In this document: in pieces, positions 46,315 to 58,924 of the stretch
Position numbering within the stretch: position 1 is the first letter of the stretch
Layout: each line of letters starts with the position of its first letter
Assembly (NCBI GenBank): GCA_028554795.2
Contig: CM068831.1
Span: 60,444,769-60,508,768 of the forward strand
From: Sinohyriopsis cumingii
Taxonomy: Eukaryota; Mollusca; Bivalvia; Unionida; Unionidae
Length of the DNA stretch: 64,000 nt
Direction: 5' to 3'
Notes under the pieces: generated by a model
What the model was told of the DNA's origin: nothing
Databases searched by the model: none
Seen by the model: only the letters and a program-made list of their open reading frames with translations
Made by a program: the position numbers and the translations under genes

Positions 46315-46915
46315 TTGTACAATATGAACGTGATTTCAACGACACGTGAACAAGAACCAGTTAAGCATCGTCCAGTGTTACCAAATTCCATTCGAGCTAT
46401 TATAATTGATCCATCTGCGTCGGGTAAAACTCAGTTGTTGCTCAACCTGATAATGAGATGGCTCAAATGGGACAAACTTTATTTAGTAGCGCCATCTGTG
46501 GATGACCAACGATGCTGTAATGTTCTTAAGGAATTTAATGAATCTTCAGCAGTTGAAGAAAATGTTATTGAATTCATCAAAAATATCGATGAAGCGCCGT
46601 CCGTTGAAGATCTCAACGGGATATCAGCAATCGAGTGGTTTACGATGAAGTCATGGATGACAAACAAGCAAATACATTCAGAATAGTTTCACGGGGAAAA
46701 GACAGAAACACAGATGTCATTTACGTTACTCAGCGGTATACTCATATTCCCAATGTAACGAGAGGCAACTCCAATTTTGGGGTTATTTTAACGGGGTTGA
46801 TACACATACGCTGCGAAATATTCATCACACATGGTGTCACGGCGACATGGACATAGGCAAGTTTAAGAAAATTCCGCATGGATTCATCGCGAGAAGTTTA
46901 AGCAAAACGTTATCG
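46315..46915 (+). pseudogene. Element B FtsK/A32-type packaging ATPase
   Basis: The first 120 codons are open: REQEPVKHRPVLPNSIRAII, Walker A IDPSASGKTQLLLNLIMRW with the Lys-Thr pair retained, KLYLVAPSVDDQRC and NVIEFIKNIDEAPSVEDLNG. A frame change near 46640 precedes Walker B RVVYDEVMDDKQ and DRNTDVIYVTQRYTHIPNV (about 46705-46760), then the C-terminal MDIGKFKKIPHGF. This is better preserved than the copy in element A. It is divergent from the PLA2 gene across about 80 nt. Confidence 0.8.
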
Positions 46916-46917
46916 AA

Positions 46918-47169
46918 TTGGTCTTGATAAGATCTTCTATTAAAGAAATGCATTTGTTGTATAATGAACCAGGAAAACATTATCGAGATTATATCTACTA
47001 TCGAGCAACTGTAGCAAAGATGGTCTCGCTTTTAAACTCGATGTTGAAACAAATCAATGAGAATTCTGAGACGATACAGCAGCGACGAGAAGAGGGCAGA
47101 TATACACTAGCGGTTGAGTACAGAAACACTCATTATTATTACAACATCGACTTGATTACATACCATTAA
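46918..47169 (+). pseudogene. Element B small ORF after ATPase
   Basis: A coding-like frame, from the ATG at 46948 MHLLYNEPGKHYRDYIYYRA to LITYH and stop. It contains a helical stretch VAKMVSLLNSMLKQINENSE. It occupies the same place as the small helical genes after the ATPase of element A. Family unknown. Confidence 0.4.
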
Positions 47170-47524
47170 GTAAGCAGATATACAAAGTTTTGACTGTATT
47201 ACAGTAACGTAACGTATTTTTTCAGCTACAGAGGATTGCCTGAATCTCAATTTTACTCAAAATTTAGATATCTCCCTGGTCACGTGCTTGCGCTAAAAAT
47301 ACATATGCGTTACTGATAACAAGCAGGGTTTCCCAAAAGACGGTCGCGTGGTTGACTGCAATAACTACCTATGCGCTATTAATAATTCGCTGAGATTTAC
47401 AGGTCAGCCAAAAATCGATAATTGTACACTCGTTCGAGAAATCTGTACATATTACATTAAACATAAACTTTAAAATGCTAGAATACTTGATAAATAAATT
47501 ATACGATCTAAATGCGTGGGAACG

Positions 47525-47655
<131 letters not shown>

Positions 47656-47721
47656 TGTATATCTGACTGTTCAGTAAGCGCGTATGCTCATATAAATTAT
47701 TTTATAGTATATTCTTAACTG

Positions 47722-47885
47722 AGACAGTGGCCGAAGTGATTAAGGAGTATAGACAAACTTTCGATAGACCAGTGATCGAGTCCAAAAGACTCGATAAACA
47801 TATTGTCAGCGTCTGCAGCAGATGTTATTATACCCGCAATGCAATGAAAGAAGATGGCATGTTGTTAAATGTGTAATTGTAAACT
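47722..47885 (+). mobile_element. Possible tRNA-headed SINE
   Basis: cagtggccgaagtgattaagg matches a tRNA-Leu/Ser-type A box and agtgatcgagtcc a B box with one mismatch, about 37 nt apart. The following body is not recognised. No clear target-site duplication. Confidence 0.4.
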
Positions 47886-49483
47886 TATATGAATAAAACT
47901 AACCCAGGTGCACTTAACTGGGCCTCCGAAACCCAATAAGGGTGTTCATTCTAAAACACCCGGGGTTCACTGGGTGTGTGTGTTTGATTAAAAATTACAA
48001 ATTAACAAACCAAAAACCCTCCAAAACTTACAATGAAAAAAAAGAAAAATGGTAAAAGAAAAATCCTCTGAATCTCTAAAATTGCGCACTTAGCGATCCA
48101 ACAATTACAACGGAGAAAGAAAAATACAATAATTACCCAAGATTTAACATATATCAAAAGTCATTCAACCTGGTCGCAGGCACTTCCTTTTGCTATATCT
48201 ATGGGACTTTTTTGTCTCTTATTCATAAAAGCATCCAATTCCACAATGGAGGTTTTATTAGTAACACAAATTTGTCGGCCGCCATTTTTTTCGGTCGGCC
48301 CCCCCCAAAAAAAAATAGGTTGCGTACTCTCATACAAAGCATCAAAACCTCAATTTGTCCTTTCAATAGTTTAATGAATCAACACTACTTGGCTAAAACA
48401 GCGTTTTTAGCACCCCATTTTGCAAACAGGGCCTTGATGAGGGGCGTGCCAAAAAAATTGGTCGTTACACTTTTGTCGTTCGCCCTCCCCCCCCCCCTGC
48501 TGCTGCCTTTAATCAATCTAGCACATGACCCTACCCACCTAACTGACAAATACATTCAGCTGAGGAATAGTTATGGTTACGTTATTATTGCTATTAAGAT
48601 GTAGTTTTTAATGAAATGAATTATGTTAGATGCTTAATTTATTTTAAAAATGTGCCATATTATTTGACCAGTAATATCCCATCCAGATCATAGCAGCAAG
48701 ACACAAATCTGATATTTTGGTATAAATGAAAAATAATTATAAGGCGCATTATAAGTGCCTTGATCATATAATTCTGTTTAATACCATCTTCTTTAATCCC
48801 TCCCGGCCACTACAGAGTAAAATGAACATTATGTGGTTGTTTATTTTGTTAATTTTTAAATTGGTATCATATAGTTTCACTGATTTTAAGAAAACAGGTT
48901 TTCTTCATTTAGATTTGTATTCTTGTAAATAAACCTATGAACAATGAACATGATGTTTGGTATGGCAATAATGTTCTTCATCGAGACTATTCTTTTAGCC
49001 TTCACGATCAGGTGCGTCGTGGCGACAAAAGCCTTGAATAACAAATGGCACATTCTTGTTTTTGATTTCTACATTATGTAATTCAAGTAGAAAGGAAATG
49101 CAATTAATCATTTTCCCTGTTGTTTTTGTTGTTTAAACATGTTGTTTCTTTGACAAAACTTTGTTTTTATTTATCTGGAGTTGATAGCAAATCACTACAG
49201 ACATGATTAATAGTTTGGGAAACATTCCTAAGGGTAAAAACGCATACTCGACTGGCAAGTGTAAGATTACTATACTTGTTGTTTTCTTGTCAACAATGAA
49301 AGTTATGTGCCGTGTGCGATGTTTAGACGGAATAATCCACTGAGCTAAGGCCGTACAAACTAAATAATCTAGATCAGAGTCATATACTACACATGTATAT
49401 TTCCGTCTAGAAATAGTTTTAAATAACATTGTTAGGTCAGAGCTTGTTCTATGAACGATTAGTGCACTCTGCGAATAAGTGTA

Positions 49484-49490
<7 letters not shown>
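47886..49490. other. No gene recognised
   Basis: Two inverted complementary pairs lie near 47912-47980 (cccaggtg...cttaactggg; gggtgttcattctaaaacaccc). A 130-codon plus-strand frame (48212-48604) has no domain and crosses poly-C and poly-A runs, so I do not call it. Confidence 0.35.

Positions 49491-49545
<55 letters not shown>
49487..49545. repeat. (TG)n-(GA)n microsatellite at SINE tail
   Basis: A short TG run then 23 GA units. The tract forms the 3' tail of the adjoining minus-strand SINE. Confidence 0.9.
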
Positions 49546-49548
<3 letters not shown>

Positions 49549-49836
49549 TTTGGGGTTTTAACGTAGCTATAAAAATAATCAGTCATATCGCTGCGATATA
49601 TGCAGTGTGGCAGTTTTTTAGTGATATCTAGCACTGGGGCATCATGATGTACCACCCAGTCACATTATCCTTACACCGGGCAGCCCCGTCCTTACACTAA
49701 CCTCTTAATGCTGATCGCCAGGCGATGCAGCTGTTAGTACCATTTTTCTTAGTCTTTGATATGAGTCGGCCGGGGTTCGAACCCGTGACCTTCCGCATTC
49801 GAGGCGGACGCTCTAACCTCTAGGCCACCGGAACGG
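49500..49836 (-). mobile_element. tRNA-derived SINE, minus strand
   Basis: Reading down from 49836: a tRNA-like head with A box tggcctagaggttagagcg, an anticodon-like loop CTCGAAT and B box gggttcgaacccc (about 49770). A body follows containing ggacggggctgcccgg and gtgactgggtggtacatcat, then cgttaaaaccccaaatc and the (TC)n tail. The acceptor stem does not pair, so this is a SINE and not a working tRNA. The head-body-tail structure is typical of mollusc SINEs as I know them. Confidence 0.8.
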
Positions 49837-49839
49837 TCC

Positions 49840-51097
49840 TGTCGTGGGACATATTTAAAACAATCTCTCTTCTTACACATGTTATCGATATTGGAAGACC
49901 AGTTCGTGTATGTTTCCTTCTAAGGATAAAGATTGAAATAATGTCGGAAATTCTGGTTGACATGATTATTATTATCCTAAAATTAAACATGAAGAACCCT
50001 GAATGGCATATCATATACCTTACCGTATTTTATATTCCAGAATGTAGGCACTAGATGGGTGTGTTGACTCTGGAAATCATTTCCTAACGGGTCTCAATTT
50101 TCCCAATGATTGGTCACTGTATGCAGTCTTGAACTATGGTTTATGTGCAGAATTTTCTTTTTCTTATCAGAAAATTGTTATTCTAGAACATCTGCAATTT
50201 TTGACGCATATATACATTGCATCATATATTTCACTACTGAGTACACACATAGCATGCTAAAAACGTGTGCTTTGATTTTCATTTAAGTAATCAATCACTA
50301 AATGTTTTTTATTCTGATCTGCAACCTTTTAGGATATATAGATTGTGGGGAGGATTTTTTAATGTTAGTTTGCATGTCTGTTCCAGTGCAGCTGTCTTTG
50401 CTATATTATAGGTGACAGATTATGAAATCCCACGTCTTGACGTTTCCCTGGCTTCTTGCACCAAAAATATAGACATATGAAAAATTAGAATCGTGTGCAA
50501 ATTTTAAAAGTATCAGTAGTATCTTATTGCCAAAAATTGAATTTTTTTCAATCCATCGTTAAGAGCATAAAACACATGTAATTCTTAATTACTAACGATT
50601 AGGAATACCTGTACAAGAACATCAACTTAATTTGGAGTTCAGCCCCCATCGCAAATGTGGCAAAATAATTGCCACTCGTCAACTGTATTTCCTGCCCATA
50701 AGTTTACTGAATTTGAAGAAGCTGGAGAGAATTCATATAACATTTCATGCATGAAGCCCTCAATAATTCTAGCAGCTTTAGTTTAAGTTTCCATAAAAGC
50801 ACATTCAACTTTAATTGATTCCTGTTTTGAATCTGTTGAAATAAGAATTTGTAATTTTATCGATTAAGATTATTAAATAGTTGGAATGTGTTTTTATTCA
50901 CATAATATAAGGTTCAAAATATTTTGTTCACTCATTCAGCTCTGTGTTTCTGGTATAGTTCAGTGAAAAAAAGGGATGTTTCTCACTGGATTTGGGCTAT
51001 TAAGTTCACTCTGGACTACGTGAGCAGCACTAGAAACTATGCACAAAAAAAATGGCATATCGTTACATTTTGTTTGCTTTTGCATGCGTGGGAGCGT

Positions 51098-51134
<37 letters not shown>

Positions 51135-51400
51135 CAGCACGTACTGAAAAGTGTCCCGGCACTAAGTAAACTACTTGTGTTGCTGTGCAGTAAAACATCA
51201 AATCACACCATATCTTTTAGTTTGGAATTGTTCGGCATTTTGAAAATTTTGATTATGATCTTTGTTTGTACATACGTGCACATTTAAACATGTTACCGGG
51301 ATTAATGGTGATACGTTTGATACACACTGTAAACAAATCTATGGCATGTAGAAACATTCAATCAAAACTATTCCCATCCGAACTCGCACATGCGGATGGA

Positions 51401-51431
<31 letters not shown>

Positions 51432-52095
51432 GCAGACAGACAGACAGACAGACAGACATAGAGATAGATAGCCATGATTATAAATTAATGCATTTCTGAC
51501 CTCGGTACTTGCACACATGGCTGGTATGCACGAATTTATGATTTATGTTCAGCACCCCAAATAGTTCTTTTAAAAAGATTTGGACAAAAAAGATATACCT
51601 GAAAACATTACACTGTTTTCTTTTGTTAATATTTGTCAAACTATAAATGTACGCATAAGTCTTTACAGGGGCACCTAATGTGAACTGATTATATGTATCC
51701 TAGTTACGAATGTATCTTTAGCAAAGTATATACACATACACAACTGGAAATAACATGGGACGTATTATCGTTGACCGTTTAAGTCATAAATGGAAAAAGT
51801 TACAAGTTGGAATAGTAACGTGTTATTTCGAAAAGCAACAAGTTACTTTAAGTAGCGCGTTAGAAATTGTATTCAGTATATTCAATATAAATGTAACGCG
51901 CTCGTTTCGAGAGAAATGTAAAGTGCTAGAATCTTCAATAAGAGTTATAAAGGGAACAAATAATACATTGCTGTTTACCATAAATATGTATCATTTCGTA
52001 TTTGTATTGTCACTGACAATATCAAAAAGAAATAATAACATACAGCACCACTCGAAAAATATCTAATATGGGTTGTCTTCACTAAGATAAGTTAC
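49840..52095. other. No gene recognised; microsatellites only
   Basis: Contains (TG)n at 51090-51132 and a (GATA)n/(GACA)n tract at 51397-51472. The 103-codon frame at 51755-52066 has no recognisable domain. Confidence 0.4.
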
Positions 52096-52117
52096 TCAAT
52101 TAATTGTCCACAATGCA

Positions 52118-52646
52118 ATGTGTTTACACAAGCACCACCAGTTTGAGTCCACAAAAACATTAACAGCTGACCTTAATAGGTACGATGGAGAACACAACCA
52201 AAACGCTGTGATCCATACTTTTAATCCAGATTCACCTGCTGGTGACGTTCTTGAAAGATACATCCAGAAAACTGCTAGAATACAGATTGATCCGTATAAT
52301 CTGCCTGCTGAAACATTTAGCAACGATAGGACGAAAATGGCATGAGGTCAGCTATGTAGACGTAGTCCATTTTATGATGTTTCAGGAACCCGCTTACACA
52401 AAGGATCAGCTTTTTTCTATCTCTTTTCATAATGTAACTTCAGTGAGCTCGATGTTATTACTTCTGGAACATTTTTGTGATGACAGATTTAGAGATGTAC
52501 AACTAGCTTCACAGAATAATAGCATCTTAAATTTTATTGGAACTAATAATCCCTTTGAAAAGTTGCAGTATCCAGCCCTGTTTAATAAAGGATCAAATGT
52601 ATACATTCCACATGTACAAAAAGCTATTGTATTGATGCAATATTGA
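52118..52646 (+). other. Two overlapping unassigned ORFs
   Basis: A frame from 52118 (HQFESTKTLTADLNRYDGEH, then NPDSPAGDVLERYIQKTARI) overlaps a second frame to 52646 (FHNVTSVSSMLLLLEHFCDD). The first has balanced, coding-like composition and the second could continue it after a frameshift near 52330. Possibly a decayed gene or exon. No family recognised. Confidence 0.3.
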
Positions 52647-53294
52647 ACTGCATTATAATTTGTAATGTTTCCTTCACTCTACATTCCAGGTGACCCACTC
52701 TATAAGAGTCAGGGAGAAACCTCTAGAGCTATGGGTCATTGGTGGCACAGACAGGAGTGTGGAATCAGCAAACTGCACATAGCAGGAGTCGGAGAAAGTT
52801 GTACTCACATTGCCAGGAATCAGGTCGCAATTATTACTTCCGGTTCAATACCACAAACGTAGTCCCAGTCTATTTTTAGAGCATCTTTTCCTCACTCACT
52901 TTGGTGTCGATAGAAGTGTTAGATTTAGGCACTATTGGTACTGATGTAAAGGTAATTCTTAAGAATTTGAGCAGTATCTTGTCGAAAATTATGTATATTT
53001 TGGCGACTGTGCAAAGTGAGTAATTAGGCATTGATGCTGATCTCGAAGCAAAACCTGTGACCCATTGCATCGTGCTTTGTTTGCAGTGCAGCCTCACAAA
53101 AAATGCTGGATAACCTATGACTTGAATAACTGTGATTGGAGCCCACCAGGAAAATGTTGAAAGGAATGTTATAATGTATGAAAAAAAAGTAAAACAAAAG
53201 AAATGAAAAATATATATTTTATGTCACCGATTTGCTGTTACTATTAGGAAAAACGATCTACGTTCATGCATGTGACCTACCACTGGCCGACGTA

Positions 53295-53630
53295 TGGTAT
53301 GGTATGTATGTATGTATGTATGTTGTTGTTGTTGTTGTTGTAGGGTTTGACGCCATTTTTCAGCACACGATAGGCTATGCATTGCGGCTAGTAAATGGTG
53401 GAGGAAGAACCTGATAAAGCCCCAGGAAGAACCACCGACCCACGAGAAGCTACTGGCAAGCTTTCTCACATACCCACACTGGCCGAGCCCTAGACTCTAA
53501 CCCACGCAGACGGAGGTGAGATGGCATGATCCGTAACGGGGAGTGCTTTAGACCACTCGGTCACTCGGGGCCCCATGTATGTATGTATGTATATATGTAT
53601 GTATCTATGTAGGTAGGTAGGTATTGATAT
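53295..53630. repeat. (TATG)n microsatellite split by a SINE
   Basis: tatg/gtat repeats occupy 53295-53321 and resume at 53575-53625 on the far side of the SINE. Confidence 0.8.
53322..53574 (-). mobile_element. tRNA-derived SINE with (CAA)n tail, minus strand
   Basis: Head at 53574: gggccccgagtgaccgagtg with A box, B-box region near 53505 (tagagtctagggctcgg). The body includes tatgtgagaaagcttgcc and cttctcgtgggtcggtgg, and the end is gcgtcaaaccctacaacaac. It shares head, body and tail with the plus-strand copy at 58.7 kb, so it is a dispersed family. It sits between two (TATG)n tracts and so inserted into a microsatellite. Confidence 0.8.
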
Positions 53631-53634
53631 ATAA

Positions 53635-56005
53635 TGTCATTTGAGACAAATAAGACATAAATTAAGCTTAATATCTTATTCACTATTATAGGGACCGTGT
53701 TAGAGATTGATTGACTGACTCCGTCGCCCAACCATTCAAGAGATTAAACTTATCATTTAAGGTAGCTCAATCATATGTGCCTTCATTCTCAAACAAAGTT
53801 TTACAAAATGAAATTCGTCTGAAGTTTAGATTGAATTGGAAATGTAAAAGCTGAAATTGAGCTAATAAAATTGTATTGGACGCTAATGCAAATACATCAA
53901 GTTTTAATATGTTTTACAATCTGATTTCTGTTTTCCTCTTTCTTTTGAAGTAACTTCCTCATCTACTTGAAACAAGTTAGAAGTTATAATGTCTTGCCTA
54001 CCTGGAATATAAAGATTCCAAGTCCAAAGTTATGGTAACCTCTCTAGCCGCCCCACCCCCATGCACAAACCTCTATTTATGATTAATTTCAGAAGTGTGT
54101 AAATATGAATATTTTCCTATTACATGCGATTCGGAGAATCAGCATAATAAATATGCTCGTATTTTTCCTATTCATACGCGTATTTACTCACGTAGATACA
54201 CAGACCATATACCAATTTTGAAATGTATGCACGTATAATAAGGTTTATAATCGACAGAAATAATTTGTGGGAAAAAAACATAGAGTGGAAATAAGGATTA
54301 GAATATATGTTTCTCAAACGGGATGGATTTAACGAAGGGCAGGCATCAAAGAAAATCGTCGACTGTGAAAATGAGCTCATAAATATGTATGCTAGACTAT
54401 GTTGAGATTCATTTTTAAATTAGACTTTTTATATCGGTGCAGTTAGTAATTGCATATCATGAGTAAATATTTCTAACGAGTGGAAAAGGTAAATGTTGAA
54501 TAAAATGCCATTTAGATAAATGTTAAATGAACCCTAGCTCTTATGTTTACCAACAAAGAAAATATTATGTAACTTAACTAAAAAGTTTTGTCATATTAAT
54601 CACTATGCTTGCTATTGTTTTCTTGAAGTTACATCACACCTTAATTTAAACATAAATTATTTCAATCGTTCTTACATGGATTAGTACGTGTTTTAAAGAA
54701 ATTATGAAGATATCTGAACACACTTTAAACATTACTTGCAATATTAAAATGCGAAACTATGATGATTAAAATCGTAGCTTCATGATTGTATTTATAAGAT
54801 ATCGGATACCCGAAAATAGCACATCAATTCGAAGTGCTGATTTTGTAGACACTATCGTAATTTCTCTACATGTACTGGGGAAAGAAAAGTACTTATTTTG
54901 TTTTAGAACTTATTTTTGCTTTGGTCATTAACATAAGAGTCAAAAGTTCATAAACATGAATCATTATATCTTTTCAGTCCATCCTAAAATAAATTTTAAA
55001 AGCATAATTTAATATCTCAGTAGACCTGATTTTTCACTTATCTACACAGTTGCATAAAACATAATCCTGCTGAAGCATCACATTTTAAATGTCTTGGATG
55101 ACATATGTGCCTATCGACGCTGAGAGGTCCTATCACGTGACTTGCTTACACATCAACTTTGAGAGTTCTTAAATACTTCCTTATTTACAGATTACCTAGA
55201 TTCGGACAAAAACCGCATATTTACATAGTCACATTAAGATGACATATTACATTATGAATTTCTTTCATTTCTTTATAATTGCGAGAATACGTACATATTA
55301 GCTACAGTTTTTTCAACGTTGGGGTGCACAGAAGTCACACGATAAGACCTCACAATGTTGATTCGTAGACAAGCTTGCACGCACACACATGAGCTTAAAG
55401 ATAAAAAATGCACTTATGTTATCTTTATTTCACTCTCAATATGGTATACTATCTGCATCTTGTACCCTTCATACAAGTACGCGCGCACAAGTTGAAAGAT
55501 GGACTTATTTATGTTCACCTCTCGCTTTCTTCCTTTCATTATTCTGCCTCAACCTCTAGCTTCACACACACACACACACACACATGCAAGCACGCACATG
55601 TATAAATACATACAGGTTACGAATCAATGTTTTTGATCTTCGAATGATAACTCACCAATGCGACTTCTCTCGAAAGTTTAATTCACGGAACTACTACTAC
55701 TACTACTACTACTACTAATAATAATAATAATAATAATAATAATGCATGTGTTCTGAAAATGTTATAATTATTATATTATTACAAACTGGTATAATTTCCA
55801 GAGTATTATTGTTTTATCTATATTTACTTTATATTGTGTACCTGATTTTTGTCATGTTGGTAAGTTGTAAATGAAGTTCTGACTGCCTATGTCCATGTCG
55901 TTGTTGCCTACCTGATTTTCGACATGATGTTTTCTAAATTTTTCTAGAGATTCTGGGCCTTGATGCGGAGCTCATGGAGAGCTTGTAAATAACATTTCAA
56001 AACTT
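53635..56005. other. No gene recognised; (CA)n and (ACT)n-(AAT)n repeats
   Basis: Microsatellites at 55563-55584 and 55691-55743. The rest is AT-rich with short chance frames. Confidence 0.4.
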
Positions 56006-56011
56006 ACAGAT

Positions 56012-56227
56012 ATGGATCACAATATCACCCTACTAGAAAGAAAGCTGACTAAAGCAAAAGACAATAATGCGCAACAGGAGATACAAGACTGCATTAGACA
56101 TCTAAATGAGGATGAAGAGCGCATACTGCGGCTAAAGAGTACGCACGCTATCGCATATCTCCTTAGCAGATACTGTAATGGATTGAGGAGACCATCTACA
56201 AAATTCCACACAAGGATACAACCCTAG
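56012..56227 (+). CDS. Small coiled-coil ORF (hypothetical)
   Basis: 71 codons from MDHNITLLERKLTKAKDNNA to TRIQP. The first 50 residues have heptad-like Leu/Ile spacing and high charge (QQEIQDCIRHLNEDEERILR), predicting a coiled coil. There is no neighbour that explains it, although a decayed minus-strand membrane ORF lies 400 nt downstream. It could be a remnant of another virus-like element or chance. Confidence 0.3.
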   Translation: MDHNITLLERKLTKAKDNNAQQEIQDCIRHLNEDEERILRLKSTHAIAYLLSRYCNGLRRPSTKFHTRIQP

Positions 56228-56612
56228 ACAACACTCGTCTATGAAAAGGTTATCATAGTGACCTCGATTATATCGGCTCTGTGGTTCATCATACTCCACT
56301 CTCTTCCTCAGATACCTACACTTGACCACAGAAGTGCAAAAGGATGGATAAACAAAGCAGCTCGCAAAAGAAGCTTTAGCGATACTGCCCGGCATTTGTA
56401 GCATTTATGTTGAATACATCAGATTGAGCTTTTGCCTCACTGTCGAAACACCTGTTGGCACTTGCCATACCGGCAATAATCGCTTAGATTAGCATGTAAG
56501 ATTGATGACAGAGCATGAAAGTGTGCACATCGTTTAAAAGCGGTTGAACCAGATAGCCACAAGCCCAGACTCATTACCGACAAAGCCCAATGCTGTTTTG
56601 CTTGCATGGTGG

Positions 56613-57250
56613 TCATCCTGTCCTTTTTTTTACCTGCACTGTTTGTGTGGCGCCGATCTTTTTTGCAGTTGTGCTAGTTTCTTGTTGCATCGGCGATGGA
56701 GGGTCGAAAACATTCTCTTCATTTTGTGTTGGCTGCTGATATTGTATTATGCTTGCAAAAGCGTTCTTCCCTGTTTGTTCCATAAGGGAAGATTTCATTT
56801 TTGAATTAGAATCTTTTCCACTTTTTAGTAAATATGAAACCGGTGAAGTGTATGCTCGATAACAGACTGCAAGGTTGAGTTGATTTTGTATCTACGCCTG
56901 CCGTTCTAAACTTCCAATTATTCACAATATTATCGGATTTGCTTGAATAGAGGTAGTACGCATTTATCAGCTATGTCAATAAAATTGGCCAGGAACAAAA
57001 CACCATCCCGTAAAAACACTTCGAGGTTAAGCAACAGTTCGTGGATCTGTTCTTTCATTGCATTGTTATAGTTAAATACGCCAAGAAAAATGTAAAAGGG
57101 ACTACATATGGCGATGGCAATAACTATGTCAAATACTAATCATTGCATAAGTGCAAACAATGCATATAGTATTGCCCAATCATTTAGGTGATACACGTTT
57201 ATACTGGTACCCGGGTAGGGCGCCAAGAAATTTCGTTCGGACCAGGATGG
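56613..57250 (-). pseudogene. Minus-strand membrane-protein remnant
   Basis: From 57250 one frame reads with a single stop to about 56940: ERNFLAPYPGTSINVYHLND, then strongly hydrophobic LVFDIVIAIAICSPFYIFLG, then AMKEQIHELLLNLEVFLRDG and VLFLANFIDIADKCVLPLFK. A second frame continues 56798-56613 (MKSSLMEQTGKNAFASIIQY). Composition is coding-like and includes one or two membrane spans. Family not recognised; a virion membrane or core protein is one possibility. Confidence 0.35.
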
Positions 57251-57259
57251 TCTAACAAT

Positions 57260-58200
57260 TTCGGAGGTGCTTGGCAACAACAGCTTTTAAGTTACGTCGT
57301 TCATGACGATCACAATGATAACTATCAACATCCTCAAATACATATACATCGCAAACAGCATGGTTCCATGTGACGTAGCGTCTGAGAAATTGATCCAATC
57401 GAGAACCATAACCAATTGTTGATATTAGGCAGATAACCGGCATCCATCGTCATTTCGTATAGTGGAATTGATTTGCAATACAGCAAAAACTTATTTATCA
57501 TCGCGCTTGCAATAACGAACTTTCATCGTTTCGTACATAACATTTTATGCAAAGTTCTATGATGATGCACCTGTTAGCATACAAGAGATCTATTCATAAA
57601 GCTAACACAGCATGGATGGATGGATGAACGCTACCAATGCAGTTTCACACGTGTATGACTGTGGATTTCAGAGTAGAACAATAGTGGTGAATATGTCAAT
57701 TTTTCATTAAGTGACTCATGTGTTTCATCGTATGACCTTATACTGCGACCCTAGTGTACATAAACGGATCTTATCCATCATCAGCTGATGATTCTTTGGC
57801 AATGATTAAGATAAACATAAATCTCAACGCATGTACATTATACAATTTGCAGTTGTTAAAATATCCCACAAACAAGACATTTGCACTGATCTATCTAGCT
57901 AAGATTGACCAAAAAGCAGTAACAAAAAAGACACAAAAGAGAATTTTGTATTTACCTTTTAATATTCATCTTCTCAAGATTATATACAAAAGGAATTGTT
58001 TTGTATCAAAGGTGAATTTCATTATATCTTCTGTGTCATTTAAGGGATAGGAGTGGATTTAATGTTTATGTTTTTTTCTTCATTGTTTTGGACCTGTTGA
58101 CATTTCGCTCATTTATTCATTCTATCTTAGAGTGAGGAAATATTTATTACATATATTGTTGCTTTAAATTTGCGTCACAATAAAGTCTTACCGTAATTTA
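57260..58200. other. No gene recognised
   Basis: A plus-strand frame of 98 codons (57754-58050) lacks any recognisable feature. Composition is AT-rich. Confidence 0.35.
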
Positions 58201-58214
58201 TGATCCGAGATGTA

Positions 58215-58455
58215 GAATAGGCTTGATACGCTCTCGTGTATGTCATAAGAGGCGATTAATGGAAACAGGAACAGCGGTGACTAAGTGGATATGTACTGGA
58301 CACGCGACTTCAGTGATGCTGGTTCCTGTCTTACCATCTGATCAACTTGTGCATGCTGCTGTAGTGTGTCTCTGGACAAAGCAATTCACTGCAGTTGTCT
58401 CAGTGCTAAATAACCTATTTTGTTCATGTGTCGTAAAACGCCATCGCAATAAGCC
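58215..58455 (+). mobile_element. Interspersed repeat (SINE-like body)
   Basis: cataagaggcgattaatgga and gtgtctctggacaaagcaattcactg...ctcagtgctaaataacc recall a dispersed repeat I associate with gastropods. The last block is related to the body of the SINE at 40.2 kb (aaggcaagttactccaattg...cagtaaataacc). The tRNA head is missing or unrecognisable. Confidence 0.5.
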
Positions 58456-58675
58456 AAATGACTTTGGCAAACATTAACTTTTCAGGAATGTGAGACACAT
58501 AATCCTTCTTTATGCTATGGTATAATGTAGGCCTATCTCACTCCTAGGAGGAGACGGTTCATCTATACACTCAAAAGAATTCTTTCTGACATAAAATGCT
58601 GACTCTCAGGTGGAACTTTACTATACCGATGCATATAAATAATAATATTAGTCATGCCATAACAGGTAGTACAGG

Positions 58676-58921
58676 GAGCCCCGAGTGGCCGAGTGGTCTA
58701 AAGCGCTCAACGTTACGGATCATTGCCATTTCACCTCTTTCTGCGTGGGTTCAAGTCTCGGGTTCGGCCAATGTGGGTATGTGAGAAAGCATACCAGCAG
58801 CTTCTCGTGGGTCGGTGGTTCTTTCCGGGGTTCTTCTTCCACCATTTATACTGGCCGCCATGTATAGCCTATCTTGTGCAGAAAAATGGCGTTAAACCCT
58901 ACAACACAACAACAACAACAG
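58676..58921 (+). mobile_element. tRNA-derived SINE with (CAA)n tail, plus strand
   Basis: Head gagccccgagtggccgagtg with A box, B box gggttcaagtctcgg (about 58747). The body has tatgtgagaaagcatacc and cttctcgtgggtcggtgg, and the end is gcgttaaaccctacaacaca plus CAA repeats. Near-identical direct repeats acaggtagtaca (58662) and acaggtaggaca (58918) flank it and look like a target-site duplication. Same family as the copy at 53.3 kb. Confidence 0.85.
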
Positions 58922-58924
58922 GTA

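Larger units (their letters stand above)
36540..47200 (+). mobile_element. Element B: second decayed Polinton-like element
   Basis: Contains PolB (+, 38.2-41.1 kb), a BIR-like fragment (41.4-41.6 kb), a helicase (43.9-44.8 kb), integrase (-, 45.9-44.96 kb), a PLA2-domain protein (-, about 46.2 kb) and a packaging ATPase (+, 46.3-46.9 kb). The integrase/PLA2/ATPase block has the same order and orientations as in element A, but the PolB belongs to a different subgroup, so it is not a simple duplicate. Capsid genes are not visible; the element seems truncated on the right near 47.2 kb, before an (AT)n-(GATA)n repeat. All genes are broken. Confidence 0.8.

Noticed and set aside
48212..48604. Plus-strand frame of 130 codons
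   Set aside because: No domain, crosses poly-C and poly-A runs, and composition is not coding-like.
49750..49836. Functional tRNA-Ser gene (CGA-like anticodon)
   Set aside because: A and B boxes are good, but the acceptor stem does not pair, there is no long variable arm, and a SINE body and tail follow.
51755..52066. Plus-strand frame of 103 codons
   Set aside because: No recognisable motif, splice context or neighbour; AT-rich composition makes chance frames of this length plausible.
58676..58760. Functional tRNA-Leu/Ser gene
   Set aside because: It is the head of a SINE with body, (CAA)n tail and flanking direct repeats; a second copy exists at 53.3 kb.
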